From an uncultured Helicobacter sp. (GTDB taxonomy: Bacteria > Campylobacterota > Campylobacteria > Campylobacterales > Helicobacteraceae), in the NCBI RefSeq assembly GCF_937906905.1, contig NZ_CALERY010000025.1, positions 1 through 52,425 on the forward strand: 52,425 bases of DNA. Reading direction: 5' to 3'. The first letter of the stretch is position 1, and each line of letters starts with the position of its first letter. Below are positions 43,046 to 52,348 of this stretch, piece by piece. The notes beneath the pieces are model-generated. The model saw only the letters and a program-made list of their open reading frames with translations. It did not search any database and had not been told where the DNA came from. Position numbers and translations under genes: made by a program.

Positions 43046-43849
43046 CTATGCCTTGGTGCGTGCAGCTTTTTCCGCTAGCCCGCTAAGTCCAAGGCGTCTT
43101 TGCAGCTCGGCTAGCACCTGCTCTGGGTGGATATTGTAGTAGGCTAGCCCTACAAGTGTATGGTAGAGCAAGTCCGCGCATTCATAGACAATCTGTGCAG
43201 AGTCTCTATCTTTCAACGCTAGCACGACCTCGCCCGCTTCTTCTACAATCTTTTTGCCAAAGCCATTGACGCCCTTTGCATAAAGGCTAGCAGTGTAAGA
43301 GCTAGATTCTGGTGCGCTCTTGCGCTCTAAAAGTGTGTGGTAAAGCGTATCCATAATGTCATAAGCCTGAATGCCATAGACTTGAGAGAGATCGCTAGTG
43401 TGGGCTTTAGGGCTAGAGTCTAGCGCGTTAGATTCTAGGGTCTTAGATTCTAGCGCACAAGCTGAATCCATTGAAAAAGTGGATTCTAGCTCTTTGGCAC
43501 TGCTAGAATCTAGCTTATGAAAAAAGCAGCTTTTATGCCCTGTGTGGCAGGCTGCCCCCACTTGCGTGATGGTAAAAAGCAGCGCGTCATTATCGCAATC
43601 TAGCGCGATGGATTCTACTCTTTGCGTATGTCCGCTGCGCTCGCCCTTTTTCCAAATGCGATTTTTAGAGCGAGAAAAGTAGTGCATATAGCCACTCTCT
43701 AGCGTAAGCCCTAACGCCTGCTTATCCATAAAGGCTAGCATTAGCACTTCTTTGGTGCTAGAGTCTTGCACGATAGCAGGCATTAGCGGCGATTTATCCC
43801 AATCAAGCCTAGCTACTAGCTCATCAATCACCGCTGCATACTCGCTCAT
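43046..43849 (-). CDS. hisIE: Bifunctional phosphoribosyl-AMP cyclohydrolase / phosphoribosyl-ATP pyrophosphatase
   Basis: Second and third steps of histidine synthesis in one protein. The HisI domain (1-115) shows GYMHYFSRSKNRIWKKGERS and the metal-binding DCDNDALLF and CHTGHKSCF. The HisE domain (about 160-267) shows GFGKKIVEEAGEVVLALKD, followed by ECADLLYHTLV. The two are joined by an unusually long linker of about 45 residues that is nearly pure Leu-Asp-Ser, Leu-Glu-Ser and similar, encoded by six or more GATTCTA/TAGAATC words (43410-43520). No other his genes are nearby. H. pylori lacks this pathway. Confidence 0.95.
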   Translation of the reverse strand: MSEYAAVIDELVARLDWDKSPLMPAIVQDSSTKEVLMLAFMDKQALGLTLESGYMHYFSRSKNRIWKKGERSGHTQRVESIALDCDNDALLFTITQVGAACHTGHKSCFFHKLDSSSAKELESTFSMDSACALESKTLESNALDSSPKAHTSDLSQVYGIQAYDIMDTLYHTLLERKSAPESSSYTASLYAKGVNGFGKKIVEEAGEVVLALKDRDSAQIVYECADLLYHTLVGLAYYNIHPEQVLAELQRRLGLSGLAEKAARTKA

Positions 43850-43870
43850 ATTCCCCTAGCTCCCCATTGG

Positions 43871-44974
43871 CTACTTATTAGAGACTGCGGAGTTTTGCTT
43901 AGGGTTTTTGCTATCGACCCAAATATTTGGCACAGCCCCACCCGGTAGCAAGAAAATCTGCGTATCTTTATTCTCTTTCAAGGCTTCATTAAACTTGCCC
44001 TGTGTTTCAATCTGGCGCAGCTGGATAAGCTGGTTATTTAGGCTCTGTCCTACAAGGCGGTTAGACTCTGCCACCGCCTTTGCTTCAATAAGCTTGGCAT
44101 CTGCCACACCTTGTGCTTTAATGCGATTTGCCCTAGCCTCGCCCTCTTCTTCTTGCTGGCGTCTTTGAGCTTTTTGCCGTGCGTTTTGCACTTCTTCGAT
44201 TTGCTCTCTTACCTTAGGTGGCAGCACGATTTCACGCAGCTCCACAGAGACGAGATTAACCGGGCGGTCTTCATACTGCTCGATTTTGTCCTTAATGCCG
44301 CTGCTGATAAGCTGGGCGATCTCACCGCGCTTGCCGGGCAGCTCTTGGGCAGGGTAGTTCCCAATCACGCTCAATGCCACATCGCGGATCGCTGGATAGA
44401 CGATTTTCTCCTGCCAAGAAAGCCCCCATTTCTCAATCGTCTTTGGGGCTTTGGTGCTATCTAGGACATATTTGACCGTTAGCTCCACAAGCACCTGCAA
44501 GCCATCTCTATCCATTGTGTCAATGGCATTGTTGCGGAAAATGCCGCGATTTTTGCCTACCAAAATATCATCAGCCCTTGAGAAATTCACCTCGCGCACC
44601 TTTGTATCTTCGATAATCACACTTTGCACAAAGGGGATAAAAAAGTGGATTCCAGCTTCTAGGGGCTTGGGGTCATAACGCCCTGTGGTAGCCTTAATCC
44701 CCGTCTCCCCAGAATTGACAATCACAAAAGGACGCGCCATAAAAAAGAGCAGCCCAAGCACTAGCACGACAATAAGTGTGGTGATAAGCCTGCTGCTAGC
44801 CAAATTTGGCGGGATACTAAAGCCCTGTGGATCGCGCGGCGCACCTCTATCATCTCTTCTATTCTCATCTCTCCTGCCATTATCTTGCTTGCGATTATCC
44901 CCACTCTCATTATCGCTACTTTTAGGTGGGGTTTGGTTTTTCTTGCGTAAATGCTCGTTTAAATCTATTGGCAT
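43871..44974 (-). CDS. SPFH/Band 7 (prohibitin-like) membrane protein
   Basis: A 367-residue protein with a charged cytoplasmic N-terminus (Arg/Asp/Asn-rich, 1-58), one membrane segment (about 62-82) and an SPFH domain starting VNSGETGIKATTGRYDPKP. A long helical region with Ala/Glu/Arg repeats (about 255-310, ARQKAQRRQQEEEGEARANR) will form coiled coils. The C-terminus is LPGGAVPNIWVDSK. Relatives (HflK/HflC, prohibitins) form large ring assemblies that hold proteases such as FtsH. The Helicobacter role is not proven. Confidence 0.85.
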   Translation of the reverse strand: MPIDLNEHLRKKNQTPPKSSDNESGDNRKQDNGRRDENRRDDRGAPRDPQGFSIPPNLASSRLITTLIVVLVLGLLFFMARPFVIVNSGETGIKATTGRYDPKPLEAGIHFFIPFVQSVIIEDTKVREVNFSRADDILVGKNRGIFRNNAIDTMDRDGLQVLVELTVKYVLDSTKAPKTIEKWGLSWQEKIVYPAIRDVALSVIGNYPAQELPGKRGEIAQLISSGIKDKIEQYEDRPVNLVSVELREIVLPPKVREQIEEVQNARQKAQRRQQEEEGEARANRIKAQGVADAKLIEAKAVAESNRLVGQSLNNQLIQLRQIETQGKFNEALKENKDTQIFLLPGGAVPNIWVDSKNPKQNSAVSNK

Positions 44975-44986
44975 AGCAATCCTTTC

Positions 44987-45919
44987 TTAATCGATAAATG
45001 TTAAGAATCCGGCATATTTTGGATTCTGCTCTTTTTGGGCATTGACTAGCGCGTGGAACTCTGCTTGCAGGGCTTTAGTGATCTGCCCAGCCCCACCAGA
45101 GCCGATTGGATAAAAATCCACCTCTCTAATAGGCGTGATCTCCGCAGCCGTCCCGGTGAAAAACGCCTCATCAGCCACATAAAGCTCATCGCGCGTGATA
45201 TGCCGCTCTAGCACCTCTAGCCCCAAGTCTTTAGCAAGCTCGATAGTCGTAGCCTGCGTGATAGACTCTAGCGTATAGTCGTGCGGCGGAGTGATAAGCT
45301 TGCCATCTCGCACGATGAAAATACACTCCCCACTGCCCTCTGCTACAAAGCCCTGCTCATCAAGCAGCAGTGCCTCATCACAGCCACACGCTAGGGCTTC
45401 GTATTTTGCCATTTGGGAGTTTAGGTAGTTTGCCGCAGCTTTTGCCTTGCCCATAGTGGAGCGGATAGGATTGCGCGCAAAGGAGCTAGTTTTGACCTTT
45501 ATGCCATTGCTTATGCCATCTTCGCCAAGATACGCGCCCCACTCCCACGCCGCGATAATCGTCTCCACAGGGGCGTTGATATGCGCCACGCCCATAACAC
45601 CATAGCCTAGATACACAAGCGGGCGGATATAGACATTGCCAGAAAAGTCCGCGCGGTTTGCTTTAAGCAGCTCAATGTGTGCGGCTTCTAGCTCTTCTAG
45701 CGTATAGGGGCAGTTTAGGCGCAAAATCTTGCACGATCTTAGCAGCCTAGCGCAATGCTCCCTTAGGCGAAAGATCGCCAAGCCCTTTGGCGTCATATAT
45801 GCCCTTGTGCCTTCAAATGCCGCGTTTCCATAATGCAGTGTGTGGCTTAGGACATGGGTAGTAGCGTCTTTCCACGCGATAAGCTCGCCGTTTTTCCAAA
45901 TATAGCTTGACTCTTTCAT
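44987..45919 (-). CDS. ilvE: Branched-chain amino acid aminotransferase
   Basis: PLP enzyme of fold type IV that transfers the amino group to branched-chain keto acids. At 310 residues it starts YIWKNGELIAWKDATTHVLS, shows HYGNAAFEGTRAY, IRPLVYLGYGVMG, the PLP lysine in MGKAKAAANYLNSQMAK (about 158), EGSGECIF and ADEAFFTGTAAEITPI. The stop of deaD overlaps its start by 4 bases, so they are coupled. Confidence 0.95.
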   Translation of the reverse strand: MKESSYIWKNGELIAWKDATTHVLSHTLHYGNAAFEGTRAYMTPKGLAIFRLREHCARLLRSCKILRLNCPYTLEELEAAHIELLKANRADFSGNVYIRPLVYLGYGVMGVAHINAPVETIIAAWEWGAYLGEDGISNGIKVKTSSFARNPIRSTMGKAKAAANYLNSQMAKYEALACGCDEALLLDEQGFVAEGSGECIFIVRDGKLITPPHDYTLESITQATTIELAKDLGLEVLERHITRDELYVADEAFFTGTAAEITPIREVDFYPIGSGGAGQITKALQAEFHALVNAQKEQNPKYAGFLTFID

Positions 45920-47301
45920 CGTGAGCTCCTTGGGCGGTTTTTACGCGACCTTTGTGGCTTGCTAGGTTTAGTCTCTTTTGCCCTAGAATCCAGCTCTATC
46001 ATCGCACTAAAACTAGCAGATTTATGTGTGAGATAGTGGGTAAGTAGCTTTAGGCACAGCTGGGCTGGCTCGGCTTGGCTGCTTAGCTGGTTGTAGGTAT
46101 CTATGGCGTCTTGAGAGATTTCTGTGGCTAGCAGGTCATCAAGCTTTTTGGTGATATTAACAGGCAGTTCAAAGAGCTCAAGTTTGCTGCCGACATCTTC
46201 TTGGATTCTTTGTAGCTCCTTATACTCTAAAGGCGAGACAAGTGTGATTGCCACACCCTTTTTCCCCGCGCGTCCGGTGCGCCCTATGCGATGCACATAG
46301 CTTTCTGGGTTCAGTGGGATATGGTAGTTAAACACATGGCTCACATCGCTGATATCTAGCCCACGACTTGCCACATCGGTGGCAACTAGAATCTGGACAT
46401 TGTGGCTTTTAAACTCGGCGATTGCACTGCGTCTGGCGCGCTGGTCGAGATCCCCATGTAGTGCCACAGAGCTGTAGCCCTGCGCACAGAGAAATGAATT
46501 AAGCGTGTCGGCTTCTTTTTTTGTGCGGGTGAAAATGATTGATCGTGTGGGGGCTTGGGTATCGAGCAGGCGGATAATGGCTTCATTACGCTCATTATCG
46601 TTGATGACATAGTAGCGTTGCGTAATGTCGGTGTTTGCTACTTCTGTGGGGGTGATTTTGATTTTGGTAGGATTAAGTAGAATCTTGTCTGCTAGCTCTT
46701 GGATAGGCTTTGGCATGGTCGCGGAGAATAGCAGGACTTGAATGTCATTTGGTAAAAAGCTAAAAATTTCTTCAATATCGTCCAAAAAGCCCATATCAAG
46801 CATTTCATCGCTTTCATCAAGCACGACAATGCGCGGCGCGAAGTTGCGCAGGCGGTTATTGCGTAGGTGGTCGAGTAGCCTACCGGGCGTGGCAATCATG
46901 ATTTGCGGGTTTTTGTCTAGGAAGCTGATTTGGTGCTTGATATTCTGCCCACCATAGACACAAATCGTGCGTGTGTGCGAGAATTTCCCAAGCTTAAACG
47001 CCTCATCGCTAATTTGCATTGCCAGCTCGCGTGTAGGTGTGATGACAAGGGCTTCTACCTCGCCATTATTGCGTAAGCCATGGAGGATTGGCAGGACAAA
47101 GGCAGCCGTTTTTCCTGTGCCAGTTTGCGCTTGTGCCATGAGATCGCCACCTTGCAAAATCGCTGGAATGGCTTCTGCTTGGATAGGGCTTGGTGTGGTA
47201 AATCCTGCTAACTCAATGCCGCGCAAGACGGACTTTTTCAAGCCTAGATCACCGAAAGTTTGCTCGCTATTTTTTGATTGTTCTGGGGTTTGGGTCTGCA
47301 T
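45916..47301 (-). CDS. deaD: DEAD-box RNA helicase
   Basis: ATP-dependent RNA unwinding in ribosome assembly and mRNA decay. The start at 47301 (MQTQTPEQ) is chosen because the -10 box at 47332-47337 lies inside the longer frame to 47388. Motifs in order: Q motif with PSPIQ, AQTGTGKTAAF (about 50), PTRELA, DESDEML (about 157, a Ser variant of DEAD), FSATMP, VATDVASRGLDIS and HRIGRTGRAGKKG. The C-terminus is a basic Arg/Lys/Ser tail. Length 461 residues. Confidence 0.94.
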   Translation of the reverse strand: MQTQTPEQSKNSEQTFGDLGLKKSVLRGIELAGFTTPSPIQAEAIPAILQGGDLMAQAQTGTGKTAAFVLPILHGLRNNGEVEALVITPTRELAMQISDEAFKLGKFSHTRTICVYGGQNIKHQISFLDKNPQIMIATPGRLLDHLRNNRLRNFAPRIVVLDESDEMLDMGFLDDIEEIFSFLPNDIQVLLFSATMPKPIQELADKILLNPTKIKITPTEVANTDITQRYYVINDNERNEAIIRLLDTQAPTRSIIFTRTKKEADTLNSFLCAQGYSSVALHGDLDQRARRSAIAEFKSHNVQILVATDVASRGLDISDVSHVFNYHIPLNPESYVHRIGRTGRAGKKGVAITLVSPLEYKELQRIQEDVGSKLELFELPVNITKKLDDLLATEISQDAIDTYNQLSSQAEPAQLCLKLLTHYLTHKSASFSAMIELDSRAKETKPSKPQRSRKNRPRSSR

Positions 47302-47331
47302 TATGTAAATCTCTATATCGTGTTTTGTGCA

Positions 47332-47337
47332 ATTATA
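47332..47337 (-). promoter_or_regulatory. -10 box of deaD
   Basis: TATAAT on the minus strand, 30 bases before the ATG at 47301. It decides the start by excluding the longer open frame. The downstream ilvE is probably on the same transcript. Confidence 0.6.
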
Positions 47338-47457
47338 CTTTGTGTGGCTTATAATTTTCTTTAAGCCTTTTATGGTGTCTAGCCGCATTTAGTTGGCAGT
47401 GTAGCGGTAGATTCTGGTGAAATCTTTAGTTGGATTTTGTGTGCGATTTTCAAGCGA

Positions 47458-48030
47458 CTAAAGCTCGCGCATGGAGAGCTTTTTTATCCCGCGTGTCATC
47501 ATGAAGCTTTGCTCATAGAAAATTGATAGCACGATTAGCACGCCTGCTACAAGCGCAAGTGAGACAGAGAACATAATCGTAAAATTATCAAAAAATAGCA
47601 GTAAGTAGTCTAGGCGTGTTTTGTCATCGCGCTGCTGGACGAAAGCGAGCATAGAGAGAATGCTTTTGTATCCATAGCTTCCTGGGAACATCGGCAAAAG
47701 CGATGGAAAAACAATGACTTCTACGGGAGCTTTTATCCGTTTAGCGGCGATAATAGCCAAAAGCCCGATACAAAGACTCGCACAAAAGCTCGCTCCCACG
47801 AAGCTAAAAAACGGCAGCTGCATGAGTCCAAAGCGGATATTGTAGCCAAGCCCAGCAAAAAACGCACTCCAAAAAATCGTGCGTTTAAGCGGATTTAGCC
47901 CATAGGCAAATCCAAGCCCAGCAATGAAAGCAAATGCAAAATCCTGCAGCATTTCCACGGGCAAGGAGTTATGCCAAGATTTCGCATACAGAATCTCCTG
48001 GATATGCGGAGCGATTGTAAAATCAACCAT
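47458..48030 (-). CDS. Threonine/serine exporter, ThrE C-terminal half-protein
   Basis: A 190-residue membrane protein with about five hydrophobic segments. FAFAFIAGLGFAYGLNPLKR and APVEVIVFPSLLPMFPGSYG match the C-terminal (ThrE_2/DUF3815) part of ThrE exporters. It overlaps the N-terminal partner by 8 bases. Together the two would form the ten-segment transporter that is a single protein in Corynebacterium. The substrate is inferred from the family. Confidence 0.8.
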   Translation of the reverse strand: MVDFTIAPHIQEILYAKSWHNSLPVEMLQDFAFAFIAGLGFAYGLNPLKRTIFWSAFFAGLGYNIRFGLMQLPFFSFVGASFCASLCIGLLAIIAAKRIKAPVEVIVFPSLLPMFPGSYGYKSILSMLAFVQQRDDKTRLDYLLLFFDNFTIMFSVSLALVAGVLIVLSIFYEQSFMMTRGIKKLSMREL

Positions 48031-48844
48031 TAAGAATGCTCACATTTGAAATCGCAAGCGTGAGATACACACCCGCCGCAGCACACATAAGAAGCACCAT
48101 CATGTTGATAAGCCGATTTATCCCCATAAGTGTGTGCTCATGGATAATATCCACGAAAGCATTGAGAATCAGCGCGCCCGGGATTAGGTAGATGATACTC
48201 CCGCCAATTGCCACATCTGGCGTATGACTAAGCCCAAGCCATACGCCGATATATGCTACAAATGAGACGATAAACGCCGAGAATAGCATTTGCGCGCGGT
48301 TATCAAGGCGGATTTTTTTGAAATATTGCCGCATGAAAAATCCACAAAGTGTCCCCACAAATATACATACCAACGCGCCAAAATCCCCATCAAAGAGCTT
48401 GCAAAATGTAGCATTACCAAGCGGAATGATAAGCGCACCCAGGGCTATGGGGAGATGCTTTTGCTCGCAGATATAGGCAAAATGCTCGCGCGCTTCTTCA
48501 AGTGAGATATTTTCATCATAGATTTGCCAGCTTAACGCACTTAGATTTGAGATGAGAGAGAGATTCATGCCTAGGTGAGTGTTTTTGATGACTTGCGTGC
48601 GGCGATTGTTGTAGTCATGGATATCAGTGATATTTAGCGTGATGTATTGCAAAAATATGCTCAAATGCACTTCATAGCCATAATTTCGCCCGATTCGATC
48701 GGTGCATTTAATGATTCTAGCAGTGTAGGCACCATTTTGCAGTAGCGTGCTAGCATAGGAGCAGAGAAAATCACATACCTGCTCAATAGGCATTTTGGCA
48801 GGTGCGCTTTGTGCTTGGCTTTGGGGAGCTTGGGGGAGATTCAT
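48023..48844 (-). CDS. Threonine/serine exporter, ThrE N-terminal half-protein (DUF1212)
   Basis: A 273-residue protein. The cytoplasmic N-terminal region (1-130, LLQNGAYTARIIKCTDRIGR and then LSIFLQYITLNIT) is the DUF1212 domain, followed by about five hydrophobic segments. GGSIIYLIPGALILNAFVDI is the conserved pore-side motif. The product pairs with the downstream gene. It is divergent from the amidohydrolase gene at 48.9 kb. Confidence 0.8.
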   Translation of the reverse strand: MNLPQAPQSQAQSAPAKMPIEQVCDFLCSYASTLLQNGAYTARIIKCTDRIGRNYGYEVHLSIFLQYITLNITDIHDYNNRRTQVIKNTHLGMNLSLISNLSALSWQIYDENISLEEAREHFAYICEQKHLPIALGALIIPLGNATFCKLFDGDFGALVCIFVGTLCGFFMRQYFKKIRLDNRAQMLFSAFIVSFVAYIGVWLGLSHTPDVAIGGSIIYLIPGALILNAFVDIIHEHTLMGINRLINMMVLLMCAAAGVYLTLAISNVSILNG

Positions 48845-48877
48845 GAGCGACTCCGGCTAGTGGCTATGTAATTTGGC

Positions 48878-48883
48878 TAAAAT
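48878..48883 (+). promoter_or_regulatory. -10 box of the amidohydrolase gene
   Basis: TAAAAT in GGCTAAAATTG, 45 bases before the ATG at 48929, which follows GGGGAGAG. Confidence 0.4.
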
Positions 48884-48928
48884 TGTAGTGCGTTTTTATT
48901 GAAAATTACCTAAGATCAGGGGAGAGCT

Positions 48929-50383
48929 ATGCGGATTATTGGCGCGAGCGTGATGTTTGTTTGTGATGAGCGATTTAGCGTGGTGAAAAATGGTGGCGTG
49001 GTGTTTGAAAATGGCTGCATTATCGAGAGCGGAGAGTATGAAGCGCTGGTGCAAAAATACATGCCAGAATCTAGTAGAGATACTTGCGAGTTTTTCGAGG
49101 ACTGCGTGCTGCTGCCCGCACTCATCAACGCGCATATCCATTTTGAGTTTAGCAGCAATTCCACAAGCTTTACATACGGAAGCTTTGAGGGCTGGCTTGC
49201 AAGCGTTATGGCGCGGCGTGATGATGTGCTAGGCTCCATGCAAGAAAGCATAGAATCTAGTATCAACGAGCAGCTAGACTCTGGTGTGGGGAGCGTGGGA
49301 GCGATTTCAAGCTATGGCGATGATATGGAGATTTTAGCTCATAGCCCGCTGAAAGTGGTGTATTTTAGCGAGGTGATTGGCTCAAATCCCGCGGCGGTGG
49401 ATATGTTGTTTTCGCATTTCAAGGAGCGTTTCACACGCGCGATGAGCCTGGCTAGTAAGCTCGCGCTAGATTCTGGCACTGCTGAAAGGGGGGAGCGGCT
49501 AGCACCAGAATCTAGCTTGCCTAGATCTCGCGCTCCTAGATTTTTCCCAGCTATCGCAATCCACTCGCCCTACTCGGTGCATTCTGTGCTGGCTAAACAT
49601 GTCATTTCCTTTGGGAGAGAGATGTTTAGGGAGAGAGGGATAGTGCAGGAGCGGGAGCAAGATTCCCGCGCGTCTGCACGCGTGATAAACCCATGCGAGC
49701 GCTCATGCAGCTTTAGCGCGCATTTCCTAGAGTCAAACGCCGAACGCGTGTGGCTGGAGAGTGAGGGGGCGAGTGGTGCAGAATCTAGTCAAGAATCTGG
49801 TGGCTGGTTTTATGATTTCTACACCAAAACACTGGGGCTGAAAAATCCGCGCCCCTACTATACGATTGAGAGCTTTATGCAGCAGTTTTGGGGTGAGCGC
49901 GTGGCGTTCGTGCATGGTGTGGCGATGAGTGCAGCGGAATCTCGCGCGCTTATAGATTCTGGTGCGCATCTACTCACTTGCCCACGCTCAAACCGCCTGC
50001 TAGGGGGCAGTATGCTGAAACTGCAGCGCTTGGATTCTAGGCTTGCTACGCGGCTTGGTATAGGGAGCGATGGCGCGAGCTCAAATGCTAATACAAATAT
50101 GCTCGATGAGCTGCGTGCGGGGCTCTTTGGCATGGAGTATCCGCTAGATTGGCTTGCGCGCATACTTCTGCTAGCAGCCACCAGGGGCAATGCTGGTGCG
50201 CTAGGGCTGGCAAATGGCTCTCTAGAGCAGGGCAGAAGTGCAGATATGGCGGTGTTTGCTATCAAGGGGATTGCGGATTCTAGTCAGCCAGCGGTGCATT
50301 TCATCATGCTAGCGCGCAAGGTGCTTCGGCTCTATATCGATGGTGAGCAGGTGGATAGGGTAGGGGATAAGGCGGAGGGGTAG
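48929..50383 (+). CDS. Metal-dependent amidohydrolase, likely aminodeoxyfutalosine deaminase
   Basis: A 484-residue member of the ATZ/TRZ-like amidohydrolases. Metal ligands: NAHIHFEF (His-x-His, about 67-69), AIHSPYSVHS (about 210), FVHGVAMS (about 327) and GSDGASSN (Asp, about 380). The H. pylori and Campylobacter relatives of this family are associated with 6-aminodeoxyfutalosine deamination in menaquinone synthesis; that substrate is inferred. Two long insertions rich in Glu/Ser/Arg (about 170-205 and 225-290) make it longer than usual and carry GAATCTA/GATTCT words. It also contains a G6 run (49488-49493). Convergent with guaA. Confidence 0.78.
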   Translation: MRIIGASVMFVCDERFSVVKNGGVVFENGCIIESGEYEALVQKYMPESSRDTCEFFEDCVLLPALINAHIHFEFSSNSTSFTYGSFEGWLASVMARRDDVLGSMQESIESSINEQLDSGVGSVGAISSYGDDMEILAHSPLKVVYFSEVIGSNPAAVDMLFSHFKERFTRAMSLASKLALDSGTAERGERLAPESSLPRSRAPRFFPAIAIHSPYSVHSVLAKHVISFGREMFRERGIVQEREQDSRASARVINPCERSCSFSAHFLESNAERVWLESEGASGAESSQESGGWFYDFYTKTLGLKNPRPYYTIESFMQQFWGERVAFVHGVAMSAAESRALIDSGAHLLTCPRSNRLLGGSMLKLQRLDSRLATRLGIGSDGASSNANTNMLDELRAGLFGMEYPLDWLARILLLAATRGNAGALGLANGSLEQGRSADMAVFAIKGIADSSQPAVHFIMLARKVLRLYIDGEQVDRVGDKAEG

Positions 50384-50452
50384 ATTGTATGGGAGATATG
50401 CGGGCGGTAGATTTGCAGGGCAGAATCTAGCTTGATAGAGTCTAAGCCTATA

Positions 50453-50469
50453 TAGAGTATTTGACTCTA
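50453..50469. terminator. Small hairpin between convergent genes
   Basis: TAGAGT and ACTCTA form a perfect 6-bp stem with a 5-base loop in the 169-base gap between the amidohydrolase and guaA ends. No U-run on the plus strand. A second possible stem (GTCTT/AAGAC, near 50490-50510) lies to the right. Termination function is only inferred from position. Confidence 0.3.
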
Positions 50470-50552
50470 CGGGCGGGCAAATCATGTGTCTTGGCGAAGC
50501 GATAAGACGCTCAACTAAGATTTATTGTTTTCTCTAAATTCTTTAAATAGTC

Positions 50553-52118
50553 TCACTCCCACTCAATAGTCCCCGGGGGTTTTGAGGTGATGTCATACAC
50601 TACGCGGTTGATCCCTGCTACTTCGTTGATTATGCGATTTGAAACGCTCTCTAAAAATGCGTGGGGTAAGTGTGAGAAACTTGCCGTCATTCCGTCCATT
50701 GCTTCTACTGCCCGGACGCAAATGGTATTATCATAAGTGCGGTTATCGCCCATTACGCCCACACTTCGCACATTGAGTAACACACAAAATGCCTGCCACA
50801 CGCTATCATACAAGCCCCATTTATGCAGCTCTTCTATGAAGATAGAATCCGCTTCTTTCAATAGCTCTAAATCCGCGGCATTCACCTCGCCCATAATGCG
50901 TATGGCAAGTCCGGGTCCGGGGAATGGGTGTCGCATAAGCATAGATTCTGGCATTCCTAGCTCCCTGCCTAACGCCCTTACCTCGTCCTTAAACAGCTCT
51001 CGCAAAGGCTCGATTAGCTCAAACTTCATCCATTCAGGCAATCCGCCGACATTATGGTGGCTTTTTATCGTTTTACTTGGACCTTTTACACTCACAGATT
51101 CTATAACATCAGGGTAGAGTGTGCCTTGTGCTAGGAATTTTATCTCGCCTTTTGTGTTGTGCTTTTTAGCTTCTTTCTCAAAGACTTCTATAAAGGTTTC
51201 GCCGATTATTTTTCGCTTCTTTTCCGGGTCAGTTACGCCCTTTAATCGCCCTAAAAATAGCTCTCTTGCATCCGCTACAATCAAAGGCACTTTTAGATTC
51301 TCTCTAAACATCGCTTCTACCGCTTCTCTCTCCCCCTTTCTTAAAAGCCCGGTATCGACAAAAACAGGGATAAGATTCTCACCTATGGCACGATAAAGTA
51401 AAGTTGCCACAACGGAGCTATCGACCCCCCCACTCACCGCACAAAGCACCTTATCTCCCCCAAGCACCTTTTCACGCAGTTTTACAATCTCACTTTGCGC
51501 AAAATTCCGCATATTCCAGCTTGTATCCGCCCCGCAGATTCCCACAGCAAAATTCCGCAAAATCTCCCCGCCGCACTCACTATGCACCACTTCTGGGTGA
51601 AACTGCAGCGCATACACTCTCCGCGTGAAATCCGCGATAGCGCAATTTTGTGTATTCCCACTTTTTGCCAGCTCCACAAATCCACTAGGCACAGACTCCA
51701 CCTTATCCGCGTGGCTCATCCATACAATAGAATCCTGCTTCACGCCCTTAAACAGCTCCACACTAGATTCCGCGATTTCTAGCACCGCCTTGCCAAACTC
51801 CTGCGCTTCCGCCCTTACCACACTTCCGCCAAAAAAATGCGCGATATACTGCATACCATAGCAGATCCCAAGCACAGGCACACCAAGAGAAAAAACACCA
51901 GAATCCGGCTTATACGCTCCCTCTTCATACACGCTCGCAGGTCCCCCGCTCAAAATTATGCCCTTAGGATTTTTCGCCCTAATAGATTCTAGCTTTTCAA
52001 AGTAAGGCACAATCTCCGTATAAACGCCATACTCACGCAGCCGCCGAGCGATAAGCTGTGTATATTGTGAGCCAAAATCAAGCACCAAAATTTCGACAAA
52101 ATGAGAATCCAATCGCAT
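50553..52118 (-). CDS. guaA: GMP synthase (glutamine-hydrolysing)
   Basis: Converts XMP to GMP. The start at 52118 (MRLDSHFVEILVLDFGSQYT) is supported by a -10 box at 52154-52159 that lies inside the longer frame to 52163. The class I glutamine amidotransferase domain has the nucleophile in LGICYGMQY (about residue 84) and HPEVVHSE. The ATP-pyrophosphatase motif SGGVDSSV is near 226. The dimerisation domain ends in the invariant PPGTIEWE. Length 521 residues, slightly longer than the H. pylori protein. Confidence 0.96.
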   Translation of the reverse strand: MRLDSHFVEILVLDFGSQYTQLIARRLREYGVYTEIVPYFEKLESIRAKNPKGIILSGGPASVYEEGAYKPDSGVFSLGVPVLGICYGMQYIAHFFGGSVVRAEAQEFGKAVLEIAESSVELFKGVKQDSIVWMSHADKVESVPSGFVELAKSGNTQNCAIADFTRRVYALQFHPEVVHSECGGEILRNFAVGICGADTSWNMRNFAQSEIVKLREKVLGGDKVLCAVSGGVDSSVVATLLYRAIGENLIPVFVDTGLLRKGEREAVEAMFRENLKVPLIVADARELFLGRLKGVTDPEKKRKIIGETFIEVFEKEAKKHNTKGEIKFLAQGTLYPDVIESVSVKGPSKTIKSHHNVGGLPEWMKFELIEPLRELFKDEVRALGRELGMPESMLMRHPFPGPGLAIRIMGEVNAADLELLKEADSIFIEELHKWGLYDSVWQAFCVLLNVRSVGVMGDNRTYDNTICVRAVEAMDGMTASFSHLPHAFLESVSNRIINEVAGINRVVYDITSKPPGTIEWE

Positions 52119-52153
52119 AAAACGCCTTGTAAATGTGGGATAAACGATGTGAA

Positions 52154-52159
52154 ATTGTA
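52154..52159 (-). promoter_or_regulatory. Extended -10 of guaA
   Basis: On the minus strand TTTGCTACAAT gives TG-C-TACAAT, 35 bases before the chosen ATG. The rest of the 270-base gap to the next gene (up to 52326) shows no gene. Confidence 0.55.
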
Positions 52160-52326
52160 GCAAAGGAAGTTTAGAGAGAAGTTAGCAACTCCTAAGAATC
52201 GCCTTTGCCAATCGCTTTTTCCCGCCCAAATCGTTTGGCGAAATATCTTGTGCTTTTTGCTACTGCGAGCACAGCCTCCTGGTAAATCCGCCCCAGAGTC
52301 CCCCTAGATTCTAGGAAGCACGGGCG

Positions 52327-52340
52327 TTTTTTTTTTTTTT
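52327..52340 (+). repeat. T14 homopolymer overlapping a promoter
   Basis: Fourteen T's end 8 bases before a TATAAT box and so span the spacer and -35 region of the last gene's promoter. Length changes would alter promoter geometry. H. pylori uses comparable T or TA tracts upstream of outer-membrane genes. Confidence 0.75.
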
Positions 52341-52348
52341 GATTTTGC

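Noticed and set aside
47302..47388. Longer deaD start at 47388
   Set aside because: A good TATAAT lies inside the extension and the shorter start gives the usual N-terminus.
49488..49493. G6 run inside the amidohydrolase gene
   Set aside because: Too short for frequent slippage, and the gene is intact.
52119..52163. Longer guaA start at 52163
   Set aside because: The extended -10 box falls inside it, and normal GuaA sequence begins at 52118.
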